Under the pieces are notes generated by a model. That model did no database searches, had not been told where the DNA came from, and was given only the letters and a program-made list of their open reading frames with translations. From NCBI GenBank assembly GCA_021186555.1, contig JAJKFL010000011.1, positions 1,019,001 through 1,083,000 on the forward strand: 64,000 nucleotides of DNA, given 5' to 3'. Made by a program: the position numbers and the translations under genes. Each line of letters opens with the position of its first letter. The stretch's first letter is position 1. Positions 1-11,508 of the stretch are shown here, in pieces. The stretch comes from Reticulitermes speratus. Lineage: Eukaryota > Arthropoda > Insecta > Blattodea > Rhinotermitidae.

Positions 1-72
1 GTCCAGAATCCACATGGCATCTGTTGCACTGAACCGGAAGATGTCCTTCCCTTTGCTTACCACCACAAATGT
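1..72 (-). CDS. para: Sodium channel alpha subunit (para), coding exon 3, partial
   Basis: Read on the minus strand from 72 down to 1, this is an open 24-codon segment beginning [20 protein letters not shown] and continuing to WILD at the window edge. It matches the cytoplasmic N-terminal segment of insect voltage-gated sodium channels just before domain I S1. A pyrimidine-rich acceptor ending TTTACAG sits immediately upstream (73-79), and the exon starts in phase 0, continuing exon 2 (…HNQR|TFVV…). The protein is the pore-forming alpha subunit of the neuronal sodium channel and the target of pyrethroids and DDT; the pore and those target sites lie in exons outside this window. The exon continues beyond coordinate 1. 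Identity is recognised from family knowledge; the splice site is read directly. Confidence 0.95.
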
Positions 73-1232
73 CTGTAAAGTTAAATGAGCACATCTGGTA
101 AGATCTTACATTGTACACACGAATCAATTACTTCCTCCCTGTAGCCACTTTTGTAAGTACATGCCATATGAAAAAGTATTGCAAAATATGTTAAGGACCT
201 TGAAGATATCAATAGTTACTTTAAGTACTAAACTTTTGTAAAATATGCAGTTTTTAAAAAATTTTGGTAAGTTTTATTTCAGTTTCACACAGTGTAGGAG
301 TTACACAGACTAACTAGAAATATGCCTGGCAGCTCAATACTGCTCAGTTCCCCGGTTACATTGATTCTACTATTATATCATCTTTGTACAACATAGTGTT
401 TTGCACATAACCAGCTTGCTTGCTTACATCACATCCTGCCCGTGCTCATGAACATAACCTATCCAACATCACGCACAACTCTAACCTTGTTTAACCTTAG
501 GGATGAAATTTATAGTGTAGGCCAAAAATTACAGCATCTCACACAGTAACAAAGATGAAGGATACACGAAGTGCGCTGGTTCTTTATGAAACTGAGAACA
601 ATAATACATGGAAAGGGATTCTCTAAAACTAAATTCTACACAAAAAAAAAAATCAGCACTTCAACTTTCGCGGGTTCGCAATAAAAAGTTGCAGAAAATG
701 CACACATTAGATTGGACAAGTCTGCCCACCTACCCACAAATAACAACTCGAGAACTGCTCAACGGATTTTCATGAAATTTAGCATCGGTAAGTTCTACTG
801 AATTATGTCCACACTTGCGAATTTTTGTTAAAATCGGGCACTGTAACGGACACTTCACATGAAGACCTGCATGTGTTTCCGGGCGTACCTCGAGACTTGC
901 TACATGACTGTCGGAGCGAAAACACATTGCGAACAATGAAATGTAGGAAATGTGCGTATAAAGTAACACTGACACGTGTTCGGATGTTACCATTCTAGAC
1001 TCCTTTCAGATAGTCACGAGTCTTAACACAATGTGGTCGCTTCCATACACACATTACAAAAATCTGTAAATACTACACAGCCATCTATGGAGAATTGTTA
1101 GAACTATGAAAAACATACCTAATTAAGTTGCAGATTTTTGGGTCGTGCCATGAAACTGCGTATTTTACCGGGCAGCTTCATATAGCAGTCCTTTTTAAAC
1201 TGCTTAGAAAACATGAAAGTTAATTTACTTAC
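73..1232 (-). other. para: para intron 2
   Basis: This 1.16-kb intron lies between coding exons 2 and 3. The donor is GTAAGT, directly after the AGA codon at 1233-1235, and the acceptor is TTTACAG at 73-79. The interior is AT-rich. Around 740-850 there is text of the type 'ctcaacggattttcatgaaattt', which resembles tails of decayed insect retroelements, but I cannot assign a family. An 87-codon open frame on the minus strand at 730-993 has no recognisable domain and is probably chance. Confidence 0.85.
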
Positions 1233-1388
1233 TCTCTGGTTATGGTAGAAGGGGTCGATATCCTCAAGTGGGGTGGAGGCGAGCTCCACGGGAAAATCGC
1301 CTTGCATCCGGACTGGAATCGGCGCTCCTTGCTCCAGCGTCGCATCCGGCTGAGGACCTTCATCTTCGTCCTCGTCATCGTACCGAAC
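1233..1388 (-). CDS. para: Sodium channel alpha subunit (para), coding exon 2
   Basis: This 52-codon exon on the minus strand starts [20 protein letters not shown] and ends [13 protein letters not shown]. The acidic DDEDEDE run and the [11 protein letters not shown] motif are hallmarks of the N-terminal cytoplasmic domain of insect para channels. The acceptor is …CCCTGAGCAG ending at 1389, and the donor GTAAGT starts at 1232. Both ends are phase 0, so the exon joins either exon 1 directly (…AEGE|VRYDD…) or the optional microexon (…KKKKE|VRYDD…). The frame stays open upstream into the intron, which is why a longer frame is seen there; the splice signal and family alignment place the start at 1388. 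Confidence 0.96.
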
Positions 1389-1590
1389 CTGCTCAGGGAC
1401 AGACACGACAATGCAGCTTTCTGCACTTGACAACTGTCGAATTGCAGCGAGTTAACTCTGCTACTTGAACTTAACGTACCATAATATTGTAAACATGTGC
1501 TAACAAACATGCGTCTTCTGGAAACAAGTGTCTTTCTTACACACATGTATGTTAAAATAGCCTACAACATACCCAAAATATGAGCTTCAT

Positions 1591-1793
1591 TAACCCTTCG
1601 AAGATTAACTTCATTCTGAAGTATACGTAAATATTCAGTCCGTACCGCGCAGTAAACACACTCCGTCTCGGTTATAAAAAAACAATCAGTTAGTTCTGTA
1701 TATGGAAATAATCACTGTTTGTTCTGAGATCCACACAAAACCACGTAAATTAACTGTGTTAAACCTGGTGGTTCATAAAGTAACCAAAATGGT
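1591..1793 (+). mobile_element. MITE with a single 114-bp module (family M114)
   Basis: One diverged copy of the 114-bp module (about 1638-1750, containing 'gtaccgcgcagtaaacac' and 'ctgtttgttctgagatcc') is bounded on the left by AACCCTTCGAAGATTAAC and on the right by 'ggtggttcataaagtaacc'. The same flanks bound the other copies here (13752, 18280, 35538, 38735, 57450, 58976, 59212, 61931). The ends resemble imperfect inverted repeats of AACCCTTTAAAG. No coding capacity. Confidence 0.65.
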
Positions 1794-3030
1794 AACACTC
1801 ATAGCTGCTGCATTACCACTTTCCGTATGGATATTATACAGAAATGCTGTACGTTTCTAATCTTTACTTAGTCCATTATAAAGCTGGCCCAAGTTATTAC
1901 TACAATTCTAGAAATTTTTACAATAAACTCAAGGAATGAGCAAGCCACGGTATTACAAATGCAAGCGTTTGGATATACGAAATGCTGGTCTCAGCAACCT
2001 CTTAAACTGTGTGTACGTATATTCAGTGTCGATCTTAAGTAATGTAGCCATTTTACATGAACGTTGAATATAAAATGTAGCTTCAAGACTACTTCAGCCC
2101 TAAACATAAAATAAAATACGATAATATTACAACTATGCACGACGGGACTACACACTACAGTGAGTTTGCTTCTGGACTTGATGCAAGTAAGTGCAGAATA
2201 CTGTGTTGGTTAACTTTTCACAGAGGTAGTCAATAAATTTGGATACATGGGGAAAGAACAAAAAAATCATTTGTAATTAGTACATACAAACAAAATCTTT
2301 TGTTGAATAAAAACAGATTTCATACAAACCGTTTTTTTTTGTAAAATATCATTCCATCGCTTTTAACGTTATTGCCATGCGAAGACAAAATAACTATCTT
2401 CATGAAACTGATAACACAATTAAGTTATATTATGACCTTATACTGTTTTCTGCATATGACTCCCTGTGGAATTAATGAACTGTGGGGGCAGTAAATAGGC
2501 TACAATAATTTTGTACTACTATCTAACTGCTATTCAGAAAGTTAAACATTATGCTTTAAACAGTAACATGAATAAGGAAGTCACATTTAGCTTAAAATTC
2601 GTAATAAATTTAAGTTAATTACATCAGAAAATCAGAACTTGTTGTGTACTTTCTAGTGAAACATCCCTTTACAGTTGAAGAACGACACTTTGAACATTTA
2701 GGGTAAATCAGTCCTGAGATGTGTATCTGTCTACATGCCCCATATTCTCAGAATGTTTATATGATCAAATCGCAGACTACAAGCGAAACTGAAATGACAA
2801 AAATTATGTTTCAAAACTTCACACACACGTTTAACTCTGATAAAGGACACTGATATATTAAATTTCAAATGGCCCTGAAATTATTATATAATAACAAATA
2901 TATTTACATTAAGAAGAGTTTGCCATGTTAATACTGTGTTAAGCGCGATGACTTCCTCCTCATTAAATATTTTATTTACAATATAACACTTTCTTCTTTT
3001 GAGATGTCAGTCTTCCGCTGAGGTGTAGAT
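1794..3030. other. Intron sequence, nothing recognised
   Basis: AT-rich single-copy-looking intron DNA with no open frame of note, no tandem array and no recognisable element. Confidence 0.6.
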
Positions 3031-3172
3031 GAGGTCTTCGCTCTTCTGGGTTGTTACGAGGCGTATGTTGTGACGTTTCGGGACAGCCTATCGGTCCCAT
3101 CTTCAAGGCTCAGAACGTCGGTAAACAACTACCAACACACGCTGCGTAACAGTCCAGAAGAGCGAAGACCTC
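3031..3172 (-). mobile_element. Penelope-like-element remnant with hammerhead-like motif
   Basis: A 28-bp inverted repeat (3031-3058 against 3145-3172, core GAGGTCTTCGCTCTTCTGG, ending GTTACG) flanks a loop that carries a hammerhead-like motif on the minus strand (3072-3107). That motif reads TTGAAGA, one T, a stem GGGAC/GTCCC, then GAAACGTC. The same layout recurs at 54155-54285. Assignment to Penelope-like elements rests on the known presence of hammerhead motifs in their terminal repeats; no reverse transcriptase is present. Confidence 0.5.
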
Positions 3173-3596
3173 ACTTCCTTCTTATTGACAGTTAGTAACT
3201 TTTACATACAGTTTAAATGCGACCTTCCATAAAGTTACGCTTTACTAAAACCAGAAATCTACACTTCTGTGTTCTGCTTTTGTATATTCTGCACAGGCTT
3301 GGAAGATATATTCCTGTGCTACATTATGACAATCTCATGCTTCTCACTGCAGTCTGTATACACTCTTAATACATTCTGAAATTACTGACAGTTCAATTAC
3401 GTTGGACTTGAATTTGTAATGTAAATTTGCAATGTAATAGCTTTTCTACATGTACATGTAGTGCCAACTTATCTCTGCAAATCATTACTAAAAGTTACAA
3501 ATTCTCACCATAACCTAAAATACGATTACAGTGCATTTAGTGGGAATGAATTGCTTTCCGATTGGTTAGAGCCTTGTAGATTGGTAGATGGGTACC

Positions 3597-3631
3597 CACG
3601 TTTCGGAGGAGCTTGGTGCAAACATCTTCAG
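3597..3631 (-). ncRNA. Hammerhead-like core, degenerate
   Basis: On the minus strand it reads CTGAAGAT … CCGAAACGTG with the same spacing as the better copies, but the central stem is poor. It is probably a dead remnant of the same element family. Confidence 0.35.
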
Positions 3632-3718
3632 AGCAAAATCTAAACTGAAGATGGAAGCGGCAGATTCCTCCGACATTTTATACATATCTACAAGACTACA
3701 CGTCGCCACATTTCAGAA

Positions 3719-3776
3719 TACCATAATATTAGCCTAATACCATAATATTAGCCTAATACCATAATATTAGCCTAAT
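3719..3776. repeat. Minisatellite, 19 bp x 3
   Basis: Three head-to-tail copies of a 19-bp unit containing 'ataccataatattagcc'. Confidence 0.9.
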
Positions 3777-3987
3777 AATGATCCCCGAAATCCCAAATTC
3801 TTTCAACTTTACGCGTTCAGATTCAAATTATTACAGAAAACAAAGTTCACCAGACTTCTCAATTTGTACAGCAGGATAAATCCTGAACAATGGCTACTTA
3901 GGCTGCGAAATACAACATAATATTAAACAGACCTACGTGACTCCAGAAATAGACTGTGGGTAGTTGTATAATCTACAACAATTATTT

Positions 3988-4102
3988 TATCTGACAACTA
4001 TCGGTTGCCACTTCCAGTCGGCTCGCTTATCGTATGAACGTAGCCGACTCAACCGACAGCCCACACGAGCGGTGGGAGGTGACAAACAATAGTTGCCACA
4101 TG
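3988..4102. mobile_element. Short MITE with about 36-bp inverted ends
   Basis: The left end TCTGACAACTATCGG and the right end (read from the other strand) ATGTGGCAACTATTG continue matching through CACTTCC/CACCTCC and GGCTCG/CGCTCG. A second member with similar ends lies at 57128-57262. No coding capacity. Confidence 0.6.
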
Positions 4103-4724
4103 CAGCCGTGACTCCGTATATTAACGAAGCATACATTCAATTCCTTAGGTCGATTTCATTGTAATAGTTTTCTAGACAGCCCAGCCGTGAATCGAAATTA
4201 AGCATTGTAGGTCGGCCCGACTTGAATGACGGGTGTCCGATTGTTATGCATGAGTGTGCGGTCGAAAATAAAATACCTCATTGTTGATCCCCTTTAAAGT
4301 AACACTTAAAGGCGATGACGCTTATAATTGCGAATACACGATATTCGCTTGCAGTCTCTTTACCAGTGCCACTATTTCTGTAACTGAAAATTTTAAATTT
4401 TAAATTTGTACGTCATTTAACGATGATGTTAATAATTAAGAATGCATAGCGTCAAATCATTTGATGACAGTGAATTACGAATTGGAAACGATCTGCAATG
4501 AAACACCCGTGACCTAATTTATACCTTGAGGTGTTTTATAGAAAGCAGTGCGACTCACCTAACGTTCGCATTTTTCTTCACAGTACAAAAACATGGACGT
4601 AAATAAAGTACTTCAGGAGCTTATTCGAAAAATTTTATGTACCTTTATGATTTGATTTTAAAAATTCATACGACACACAGAAGAGAAGATGGTGAACTTG
4701 ACAATATTTTAATTTAATATGTAC

Positions 4725-4802
4725 AGAGTGGCGCAAAAAGTCACTTGACACTCGATGTTTAACAATAGAAAGGCCGTGTCAAGTGGTTTTTGTGCCACTC
4801 TG
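4725..4802. mobile_element. Tiny hairpin MITE flanked by TA
   Basis: CAGAGTGGCGCAAAAAGTCA on the left is mirrored on the right by CAGAGTGGCACAAAAACCA followed by CTTGACAC. The whole unit can fold into one hairpin of about 78 nt. The left TA and the end sequence are of Tc1/mariner type. Confidence 0.6.
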
Positions 4803-4862
4803 TGTATTAAATCTCCTATTTATTAATTACTTCTATACAAAAAAAAAAAACAGCTGGGAAGT

Positions 4863-5156
4863 TGTAAGTAATTTAGTTTTAGCATGAACTACTGGTACCA
4901 CTATTGTAAGTAATTTAGTTTTAGCATGAACTACTGGTACCACTATTGTAAGTAATTTAGTTTTAGCATGAACTACTGGTACCACTATTGTAAGTAATTT
5001 AGTTTTAGCATGAACTACTGGTACCACTATTGTAAGTAATTTAGTTTTAGCATCAACTACTGGTACCACTATTGTAAGTAATTTAGTTTTAGCATGAACT
5101 ACTGGTACCACTATTGTAAGTAATTTAGTTTTAACATGAACTCCACTATTGTAAAG
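4863..5156. repeat. Minisatellite, 42 bp x 7
   Basis: The unit contains 'gtaagtaatttagttttagc' followed by 'atgaactactggtacc'. The length is divisible by three, so one minus-strand frame stays open across it; not a gene. The last unit is shortened. Confidence 0.95.
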
Positions 5157-5603
5157 CAATCAACAACGTAACAACGAAATTCGAGCTTGAATATCCTTGG
5201 GCTAATGAATCTCTATAATCGAATGCGTTTTGCATTCACTGTTATAAAAATTCTAATTACCTAGGACAAATATCCTAATTTGAAAATTTCGATAAATGTG
5301 CTCTACGCCTCAGAAACACTGCATAAATATTATGATCAAAATTTTTTGTCGTTATTACGGAAAAAAGAAAAAGGCCGTGCAGAAAGTAGGATTTATAATT
5401 TTGTGCTAACATAAATTTCCAACAATGTGTACATAATTTATCCAGCATAAACATTTTAATTTTTTCCTGCGAATCTTAGTGTATCTCGACAAACAGGTCA
5501 TAATCAAGACAGATAACCCTTTTCAATGTTTTGAAAATTAATTCAGCATTTAACTTTAATGCAGCAGAACAAATAAACTTCTAGACTACTTTTTGTTCAA
5601 GAA

Positions 5604-5604
<1 letters not shown>

Positions 5605-5643
<39 letters not shown>
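5605..5643. repeat. (TC)n microsatellite
   Basis: An uninterrupted TC dinucleotide run of about 38 bp. Confidence 0.97.
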
Positions 5644-5645
<2 letters not shown>

Positions 5646-5797
5646 TTAGTACGACTTTAGAAAATGAACATAAATTACTTTCTTAATGGCGTAATTTCAC
5701 TTTTTCAAAAACACCTCCTCTCTGCTAAGTTATAACAGAAAGTTCCACGGCACTGTTCCTGTGTAACAATACAAAGTTTCACGGCCGTATCCCTTTG

Positions 5798-6070
5798 TAT
5801 AGCAGGATTGCATCCACAAAGTCCCCGTCAATTTACATGACAGCCTTTAGCGCGAGTCTCACAAAACTTACAGCCCTCCTGTATAAGTCACATGACAGCA
5901 GCTACTATGTAAGCAGACGAATACTGACACCTCCATCGTTCTGATAGCAGAAACACACCGATCTACGCGCACAAGACTTCGCGCATTCTCCTGATTCGTG
6001 ATATCAGCCTAGGCTCGCTAACGTTACCTGCGCCTGAAGCTGGAAACTTTGTGGAATTAATCCTGCTATA
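5798..6070. mobile_element. MITE with TATAGCAGGATT ends
   Basis: TATAGCAGGATTGCATCCAC at the left edge is matched in inverted orientation by TATAGCAGGATTAATTCCAC at the right edge, continuing through AAAGT. The length is about 270 bp and there is no open frame of note. Confidence 0.6.
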
Positions 6071-6074
6071 ACAT

Positions 6075-6680
6075 GCACGTGAATACTGCGGTACTAGAAA
6101 GCAGTTCGCTCTGTTCACATCAGTGATTTTCTTAAATGTGTGTCAAGTGTTGCTGAAATGCTGAATGTCTGAACTGAGTTATGGGCGAATGTTGGTTACA
6201 AAAACTGAGTTTCTTCAACGCTCAAGTAAGGCATACAGAAAAATTTGTTTAGCTTTGAAAACAGAGTTACAATGTGAAACAGAAATATGTATTCAATACA
6301 ACAGAGTACAATAAAAAGTAACGATAATTTTACTGTTTACTGTGTTTAATTGTAACGGAGTATATATAAAATTCAATTATATAATTTACTTAAAGGAAAT
6401 AATTAAATTTATTTCATATCGTAGACATGACACTTGCTGGCTTAAGTTGCAGTGGCAAATGTTTGTTACAGGAAGTTAGTTACTTTAGTAATTACGTAAT
6501 TCCACCTACGCATTCCACATATTCGTAAACAGTTCTTTAAAATTTGAAGAAGTCTTAAATATGTATTTTTGAAACACAAACTTGAAAACTGCATATGTAT
6601 ATGTAAACGTACAGCCGATTTTTGTAAACTGCCGGCCTACATGTAGGCGTGTTGTCAAAAAAGTCACCGTAATGTCTGTT
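6075..6680. other. Intron sequence, nothing recognised
   Basis: AT-rich, with no array, coding frame or recognisable element. Confidence 0.55.
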
Positions 6681-6682
6681 TT

Positions 6683-6880
6683 CGGCCGAGCAGGTTAGTG
6701 CAGCGGTAACTCTCTAGACTTGTATAGGGAAAGTGCCTGGATCGAACCTCGATCGCGACAACGTCCATCCGGAATGATAATTATTTTCTTGGTTTTCTTC
6801 AGGCAAATGCCGGGATAATACTATGATAGGGTCACGACCGCTTCCTTTCAGATCCTTGTTAGTCACAGCACCATTCACAA
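6683..6880 (+). mobile_element. tRNA-derived SINE
   Basis: The head shows an A-box-like segment (GCAGGTTAGTGCAGCGG) and a B-box-like segment (GGATCGAACCTCG). It is followed by a non-tRNA body with 'tccggaatgataattatttt' and 'tcacgaccgcttcctttcag'. This differs from the other SINE types in the window. Confidence 0.6.
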
Positions 6881-7346
6881 CTATATAGCCTAAAACTGCG
6901 AGGATCGTGGAGTGAACCACCAAAAATGCATAAAAAGAACCACGTACAGTCCTACATAAACAGACATTTTTAAATTACTGCTGTAACGCTGTCGACACAA
7001 TAACATCGGTATATTCATGTCAGACCCTGCCTGGAGCTGAGTAATGCTTGTAACGTTCCGGAATTTGGCTCTGTGTGCAACTTCGGATAGAAAAATAGGG
7101 TTCATCCACAAGGGTAAGGCTGGATAGGTATTTAATCTCCGTCCTGAATAAGGAAACACGACCACACTCTGAAACATTGTAGCCACGACTCGTCAACTCC
7201 AAACATTACCCTTACCTCATAATATCAATCCTCGATAAACGCATTATGATAAACGGCTATGAATTCCTATAGTCTTCCAATTATTCATTAATAAACTGGG
7301 TCACGATTCTATAAACTTCAGAGAAACCAATATACTGTTTTTCTCC

Positions 7347-7595
7347 CATGGCACAACACCCCTAGTGGACCAGGGCCTCGTCATTATCGAGGCTTCAAGA
7401 TCACACTGAGACACACTACACTCTGTAGGACTCCTCTGGGCGAGTGATCAGCCCGACGCAGAGACCTCTACCTGAAAACACACAGCACTCACAAGAGACA
7501 GACATCCATGCTCCCGGCGGGATTCGAACCCGCAGTCCCAGCAAGCGAGCGGCCTTAGACCGACGTCTTAGACCGCGCGGCCACTGGGATCAGCA
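7347..7595 (-). mobile_element. tRNA-derived SINE, type B
   Basis: On the minus strand the head reads GATCCCAGTGGCCGCGCGGT with B box GGGTTCGAATCCCGCCGG, then ATGGATGTCTGTCTC and a body ending in the 'cctcgataatgacgagg' tail. Related copies are at 23728-24135, 30915-31170 and 56276-56510. Confidence 0.8.
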
Positions 7596-7599
7596 TACT

Positions 7600-9300
7600 G
7601 GCTGTTACACATACAACCAATTTACTGTAATCAATATTACCTTAAATTACTGGTATTCTTTTGCGTGTCTGCCACTACACCACCACAAGAAGACCAGTAA
7701 CTGGCCATCAATGACCGTGATAAGCATCGCCTTGCTACCTTGTAAAAAGCTGATACTTACTGGAAACAGAGATACGTTCCATTTGTCTGATCAAAACAGG
7801 AAGGACCGTTGTTCCTTCCGCGTCAGAATAACTTCGCCTGCATCATAGTGGTGTGTTTCGGTTATGCTAAGACGGCAAAACACCGAAGAAACGGTTTGAA
7901 GCAATTAGTTTTATGCAAAGTGAAATTACAGTTGCATGAAACCAATTGTTTGAAACCAATTTATTCTGTTTGTGCACGGCTTAACGCGTAGTTCTGATAT
8001 GCAGTGAACTCTATAAAGCAGTATCTAATAACAGGATGTTCATTCAGTTTCATGATAAGCTTGTCTTCTACACTATGCACTGCTCAAACCAGCGATCTAA
8101 AAGCTGTTGAATCATGCAGCCTGTCAGTGTCACAAATGTAACATATTTCTCTAAATTTATGTAACTGTAAAGAGTAAAACAGAAACTTTATCAAAACAAA
8201 GTTTATATTTTCCTTCTGTTATATTTATAGTAAAATTGCTCTTGCAATAATATTGTTAATAATTGTGCGATTTTATACCCGAATGTGTATTCGATGTGAC
8301 AATAATTGAAACATTACAAAAAAAAAGAGATGCTTTCTTAAAAAAAAAAACCAATGTTTTGCATGGCGACAAGCGGCAACCTTTCTAGAAAAGCTAAGCG
8401 ACAGTCGTGCATTTGGAACACAAGCCTGAGATCGACAGAGAAAGACAAGTATTAAATCTAACAGTTTAGATGACAGCTTCAAATAAAATACTGCGTAATG
8501 CGTGTTGTCATTTAACGTTTCAAAAACATTTTAATTCATACATATTTAGTAAAAATGTTTTTGAAATTTGTGTAAAAACACACAAACTGAATGTATCTGA
8601 ATTTTATACCAGATATATATAAAAGGGATTGTTTACAATACTGCAACGAGGGGAATAATTACGTGGTAACAATGGCAACCGTTTATTCAACAAAATATGC
8701 TGTTAGGCGATCACCAACAATATGGCCGGGTTACGGTCTTTGCATTGATGATGTCATCTATCTAATGACGATGCGACATTTTTTTACTGGCATCAATTTC
8801 CAATAAATGTTACTAAATGTGCCTTTTTGTGACATATCTCTAACGTACGTAGCTCAAATCTTGCACTTATTAACTAAAATGACAATATTTCATACTAAAA
8901 CTCGGATGGCAACCATTGGCACCTTTTGCCAAATTTGGCACTGACAGAAACATCGACTGGTACTGGTAACTGTAGATTGTGTGGATGTTAATATCTGGAG
9001 CCGCCCTGATGATTCATCAACTCACGAGATTAATTCTAAGTGAAGGTTCACGTCTACTGGAATGTAAGGCTGTGAATCCTTGAATTACTTGAACATCCAG
9101 ACGAAGGCACTACGATCCTACCTAACTCTCGTGAATATTTATCAATCCGCCCTACGGAACATCGCAGAAGACTTTAATTTTCAACAACACAAAATCCCCA
9201 ATTATAATTCTTTACTGTATTCCTCACTTTATATACCACCCCGAATACCCAGCAGCACAGACACCAGGAAGAAAATACAATAAACAGCTTTTCATTTTCT
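7600..9300. other. Intron sequence, nothing recognised
   Basis: A mixed AT-rich intron segment. Short open frames here have no domain and no codon signature. There are short A-runs at 8320-8350. No array or element with clear ends was found. Confidence 0.5.
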
Positions 9301-9301
9301 T

Positions 9302-9302
9302 G

Positions 9303-9332
<30 letters not shown>
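9302..9332. repeat. (TCAA)n microsatellite
   Basis: About seven TCAA units; a shorter similar run occurs near 17573-17600. Confidence 0.95.
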
Positions 9333-9333
<1 letters not shown>

Positions 9334-9616
9334 CTTTAAACCGTAAAACGTGAACACGGTCGAAGTTTAGTAGCCTCCTTACAAACAAATTTGAGTCACT
9401 TTCAAAATCAAGCCCTCGAAACTTGTGTAGCAGCCGATAGGTCACTAAGCTCACAAAGGGCACTGGAGTAATGAGGAATCGTGGACCCCTTTGTTATAGA
9501 TATATCAGTCTGACACAATTGGGGCACAAGTGGACGCACAGTCTTGCCAAAGAGACGTTGAAACAAATGCAATTTCATTCTCACGCTTCTACATAGGTCG
9601 TTAATCGAGACTTGTA

Positions 9617-9750
9617 AGCTTTGGGCGGGCGTGGCTAGCAGTGTGCCCCCCTCCCTCCAGAAGTGCAGGATCCTTCGCAAAACACGCTGTCGACGGAGGG
9701 GTAAAGGGGGATACGATGTTAACCACGCCCGCCCAGAGCCCAAAGCTGAT
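9617..9750. repeat. GC-rich inverted-repeat element
   Basis: AGCTTTGGGCGGGCGTGGCTA at the left is matched in inverted orientation by AGCTTTGGGC plus a short insertion and GGGCGGGCGTGGTTA at the right. This is possibly a small MITE. The TG-rich interior has no coding capacity. Confidence 0.5.
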
Positions 9751-10032
9751 GAGCGACCTCTACTGGCAAATAACATTTTATACGATTTTTATCTCTTAAA
9801 TTTCGTATAATTCCAACAGGGAAATAAATCGGAGCTAGAATATCGCATCGTCACTAGAATGTCGTAAAAGCAATAGTAAAACAGAAGCTAGAGGTATTAC
9901 CATAAACACTCAAGCCATAGCAAAGTTGTCAGCGATAAGCAGGCAAGCAGGTGTATAGATTAATATATCGTTCGTCAGTAAAAATTGCACAATAAAAATA
10001 AAATAATGGGGGGCTATTTATCAAACTCTTAC

Positions 10033-10065
10033 TTCTTTTTTCTTTTTCCTCCGTCCAAATTCTCC
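10033..10065 (-). CDS. para: Candidate optional microexon j of para (11 codons)
   Basis: On the minus strand, a good acceptor (AATTCTCACATTGCAG, ending at 10066) is followed by 33 nt encoding GEFGRRKKKKE and then a strong donor, GTAAGAG (10032 downward). Both junctions are phase 0, matching the exon 1 and exon 2 boundaries, so inclusion gives …[26 protein letters not shown]… without a frame change. Insect para genes carry an optional, lysine-rich microexon (called j in Drosophila) at this point of the N-terminal domain. The GFGRKKKKKE-type sequence remembered from mosquito channels is close. The position between exons 1 and 2 is exactly as expected. The exon was found by eye from splice signals and peptide; transcript support is not available here. 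Confidence 0.88.
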
Positions 10066-11505
10066 CTGCAATGTGAGAATTGGAAGATTTTACATACAAA
10101 TACATACAGATATACATATGAAACACAAAAACAAACACAAACAATACCACCAAAAATTCCAGTAAACATTATTAACAGTATACTAAAAACAGTTAATTAC
10201 CAATATGATATAAACAAGTCAATGGCACAACAACAACATAGTTATTTACACGTTAAAATGACAAAACTTTCCATATAGCGGACGGTAGGCAACGAGAACT
10301 GCAGCATAAAAATGGAGGGAAAATTGAAAGTACAGCGAACATAGAACAACACCGACTACAAGAAGAACACAGACAGTTCACAGCAAACAGCAAGTAGAAA
10401 TTCATGTAGAGTAGCATGGAGACTGAAATTGCGAAGGAATGACAATAATACTAATTATACAGGCGATCACCAAATGTAATGTTTCATGAAAATAACCTTC
10501 AGGTACCTTAATTTTCTTTAAAAGTTTTGTGTTGTAACCGAACTTTGCTGGTTACTTTTTGTAAATTAATATACATCAATTTACAGGACAGTCCTTTTCA
10601 TAGGTTTTAACTTTATTTCCATTATAACAATATAAACGTTAACACAATACCATCCGTCCAGTCCATTCCTTTACTGAACGCCAACTGACGCGGGACACCT
10701 GGTCCCTTGTCCTTCCTGCTATATTTAGAAGAGTGGAGAGGGACAGCCGACTGCTCCAACAATACTAGTATATAAATGCTCCAATAATGTTCGGCTACAG
10801 TGTAGAGAAATAAGTTGAAATATTTTATTTAAGAAATTATACTTTTATGTTAAGATTATAAATGAAAAAACGATTATTAACTAAATATTTATTGGTTTAT
10901 TCGTCAACTGATAAACGTGTAAGCAGTGGTCCCAATAAAAAGACATTTAAAAGGATGTCAGCGTTTATGTTAAGCAAATTTATCTGGCCTATGTGAGGTT
11001 AGGTGATTTTAATTACATACATTTCCACTAATGTTATTTGATGAAATTTATTATAATTCAGTACAAGAAACTTATAGAATAATTCACACGTTATTTACTT
11101 TGTAAGCCACAACGAAAGCTTCACATACGTAGTAGTGTTTTGCAAGCCAGGCTTCACCATACAAAACCTCCATTTTTACACACTGCCTTCCATTATAAAA
11201 TATATCTAATTAAATCGTTGACTTAGGCCTGTATTCCAGCATTATTAATAAGAAAGTACTTTAACGCCGTGACAGTAAACGCCATTACTGTCTTAAGATC
11301 AAAGCTGCTGTGTCAAACAATAGCCTCTACATGATATAACAAAGTTTATATTTTATAAAAAGACACAGATTTCAAATAATGCAATCCATGGCGTAATACA
11401 GACTTTACCAAAGCGTTCCTTACGTTTGAATTACCACTCGGTTTCGCATTACGCGAGCAAATAAAATTTAATTAGCACCCATAAGTACGGCCCCCTGCGT
11501 CAATG
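10066..11505. other. Intron sequence, nothing recognised
   Basis: AT-rich intron between microexon j and a SINE. No tandem array or coding frame with recognisable content was found. Confidence 0.5.
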
Positions 11506-11508
11506 TGT

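Noticed and set aside
1389-1433. Extension of para exon 2 upstream to include VSVPEQ
   Set aside because: The frame is open, but the CCCTGAGCAG acceptor and the conserved [10 protein letters not shown] start fit exon 2 beginning at 1388. The VP-like residues are intron.
5033-5060. Splice-donor-like GTAAGTAATT in every 42-bp repeat unit
   Set aside because: It lies on the plus strand, opposite to the para gene, and is only a by-product of the repeat unit.
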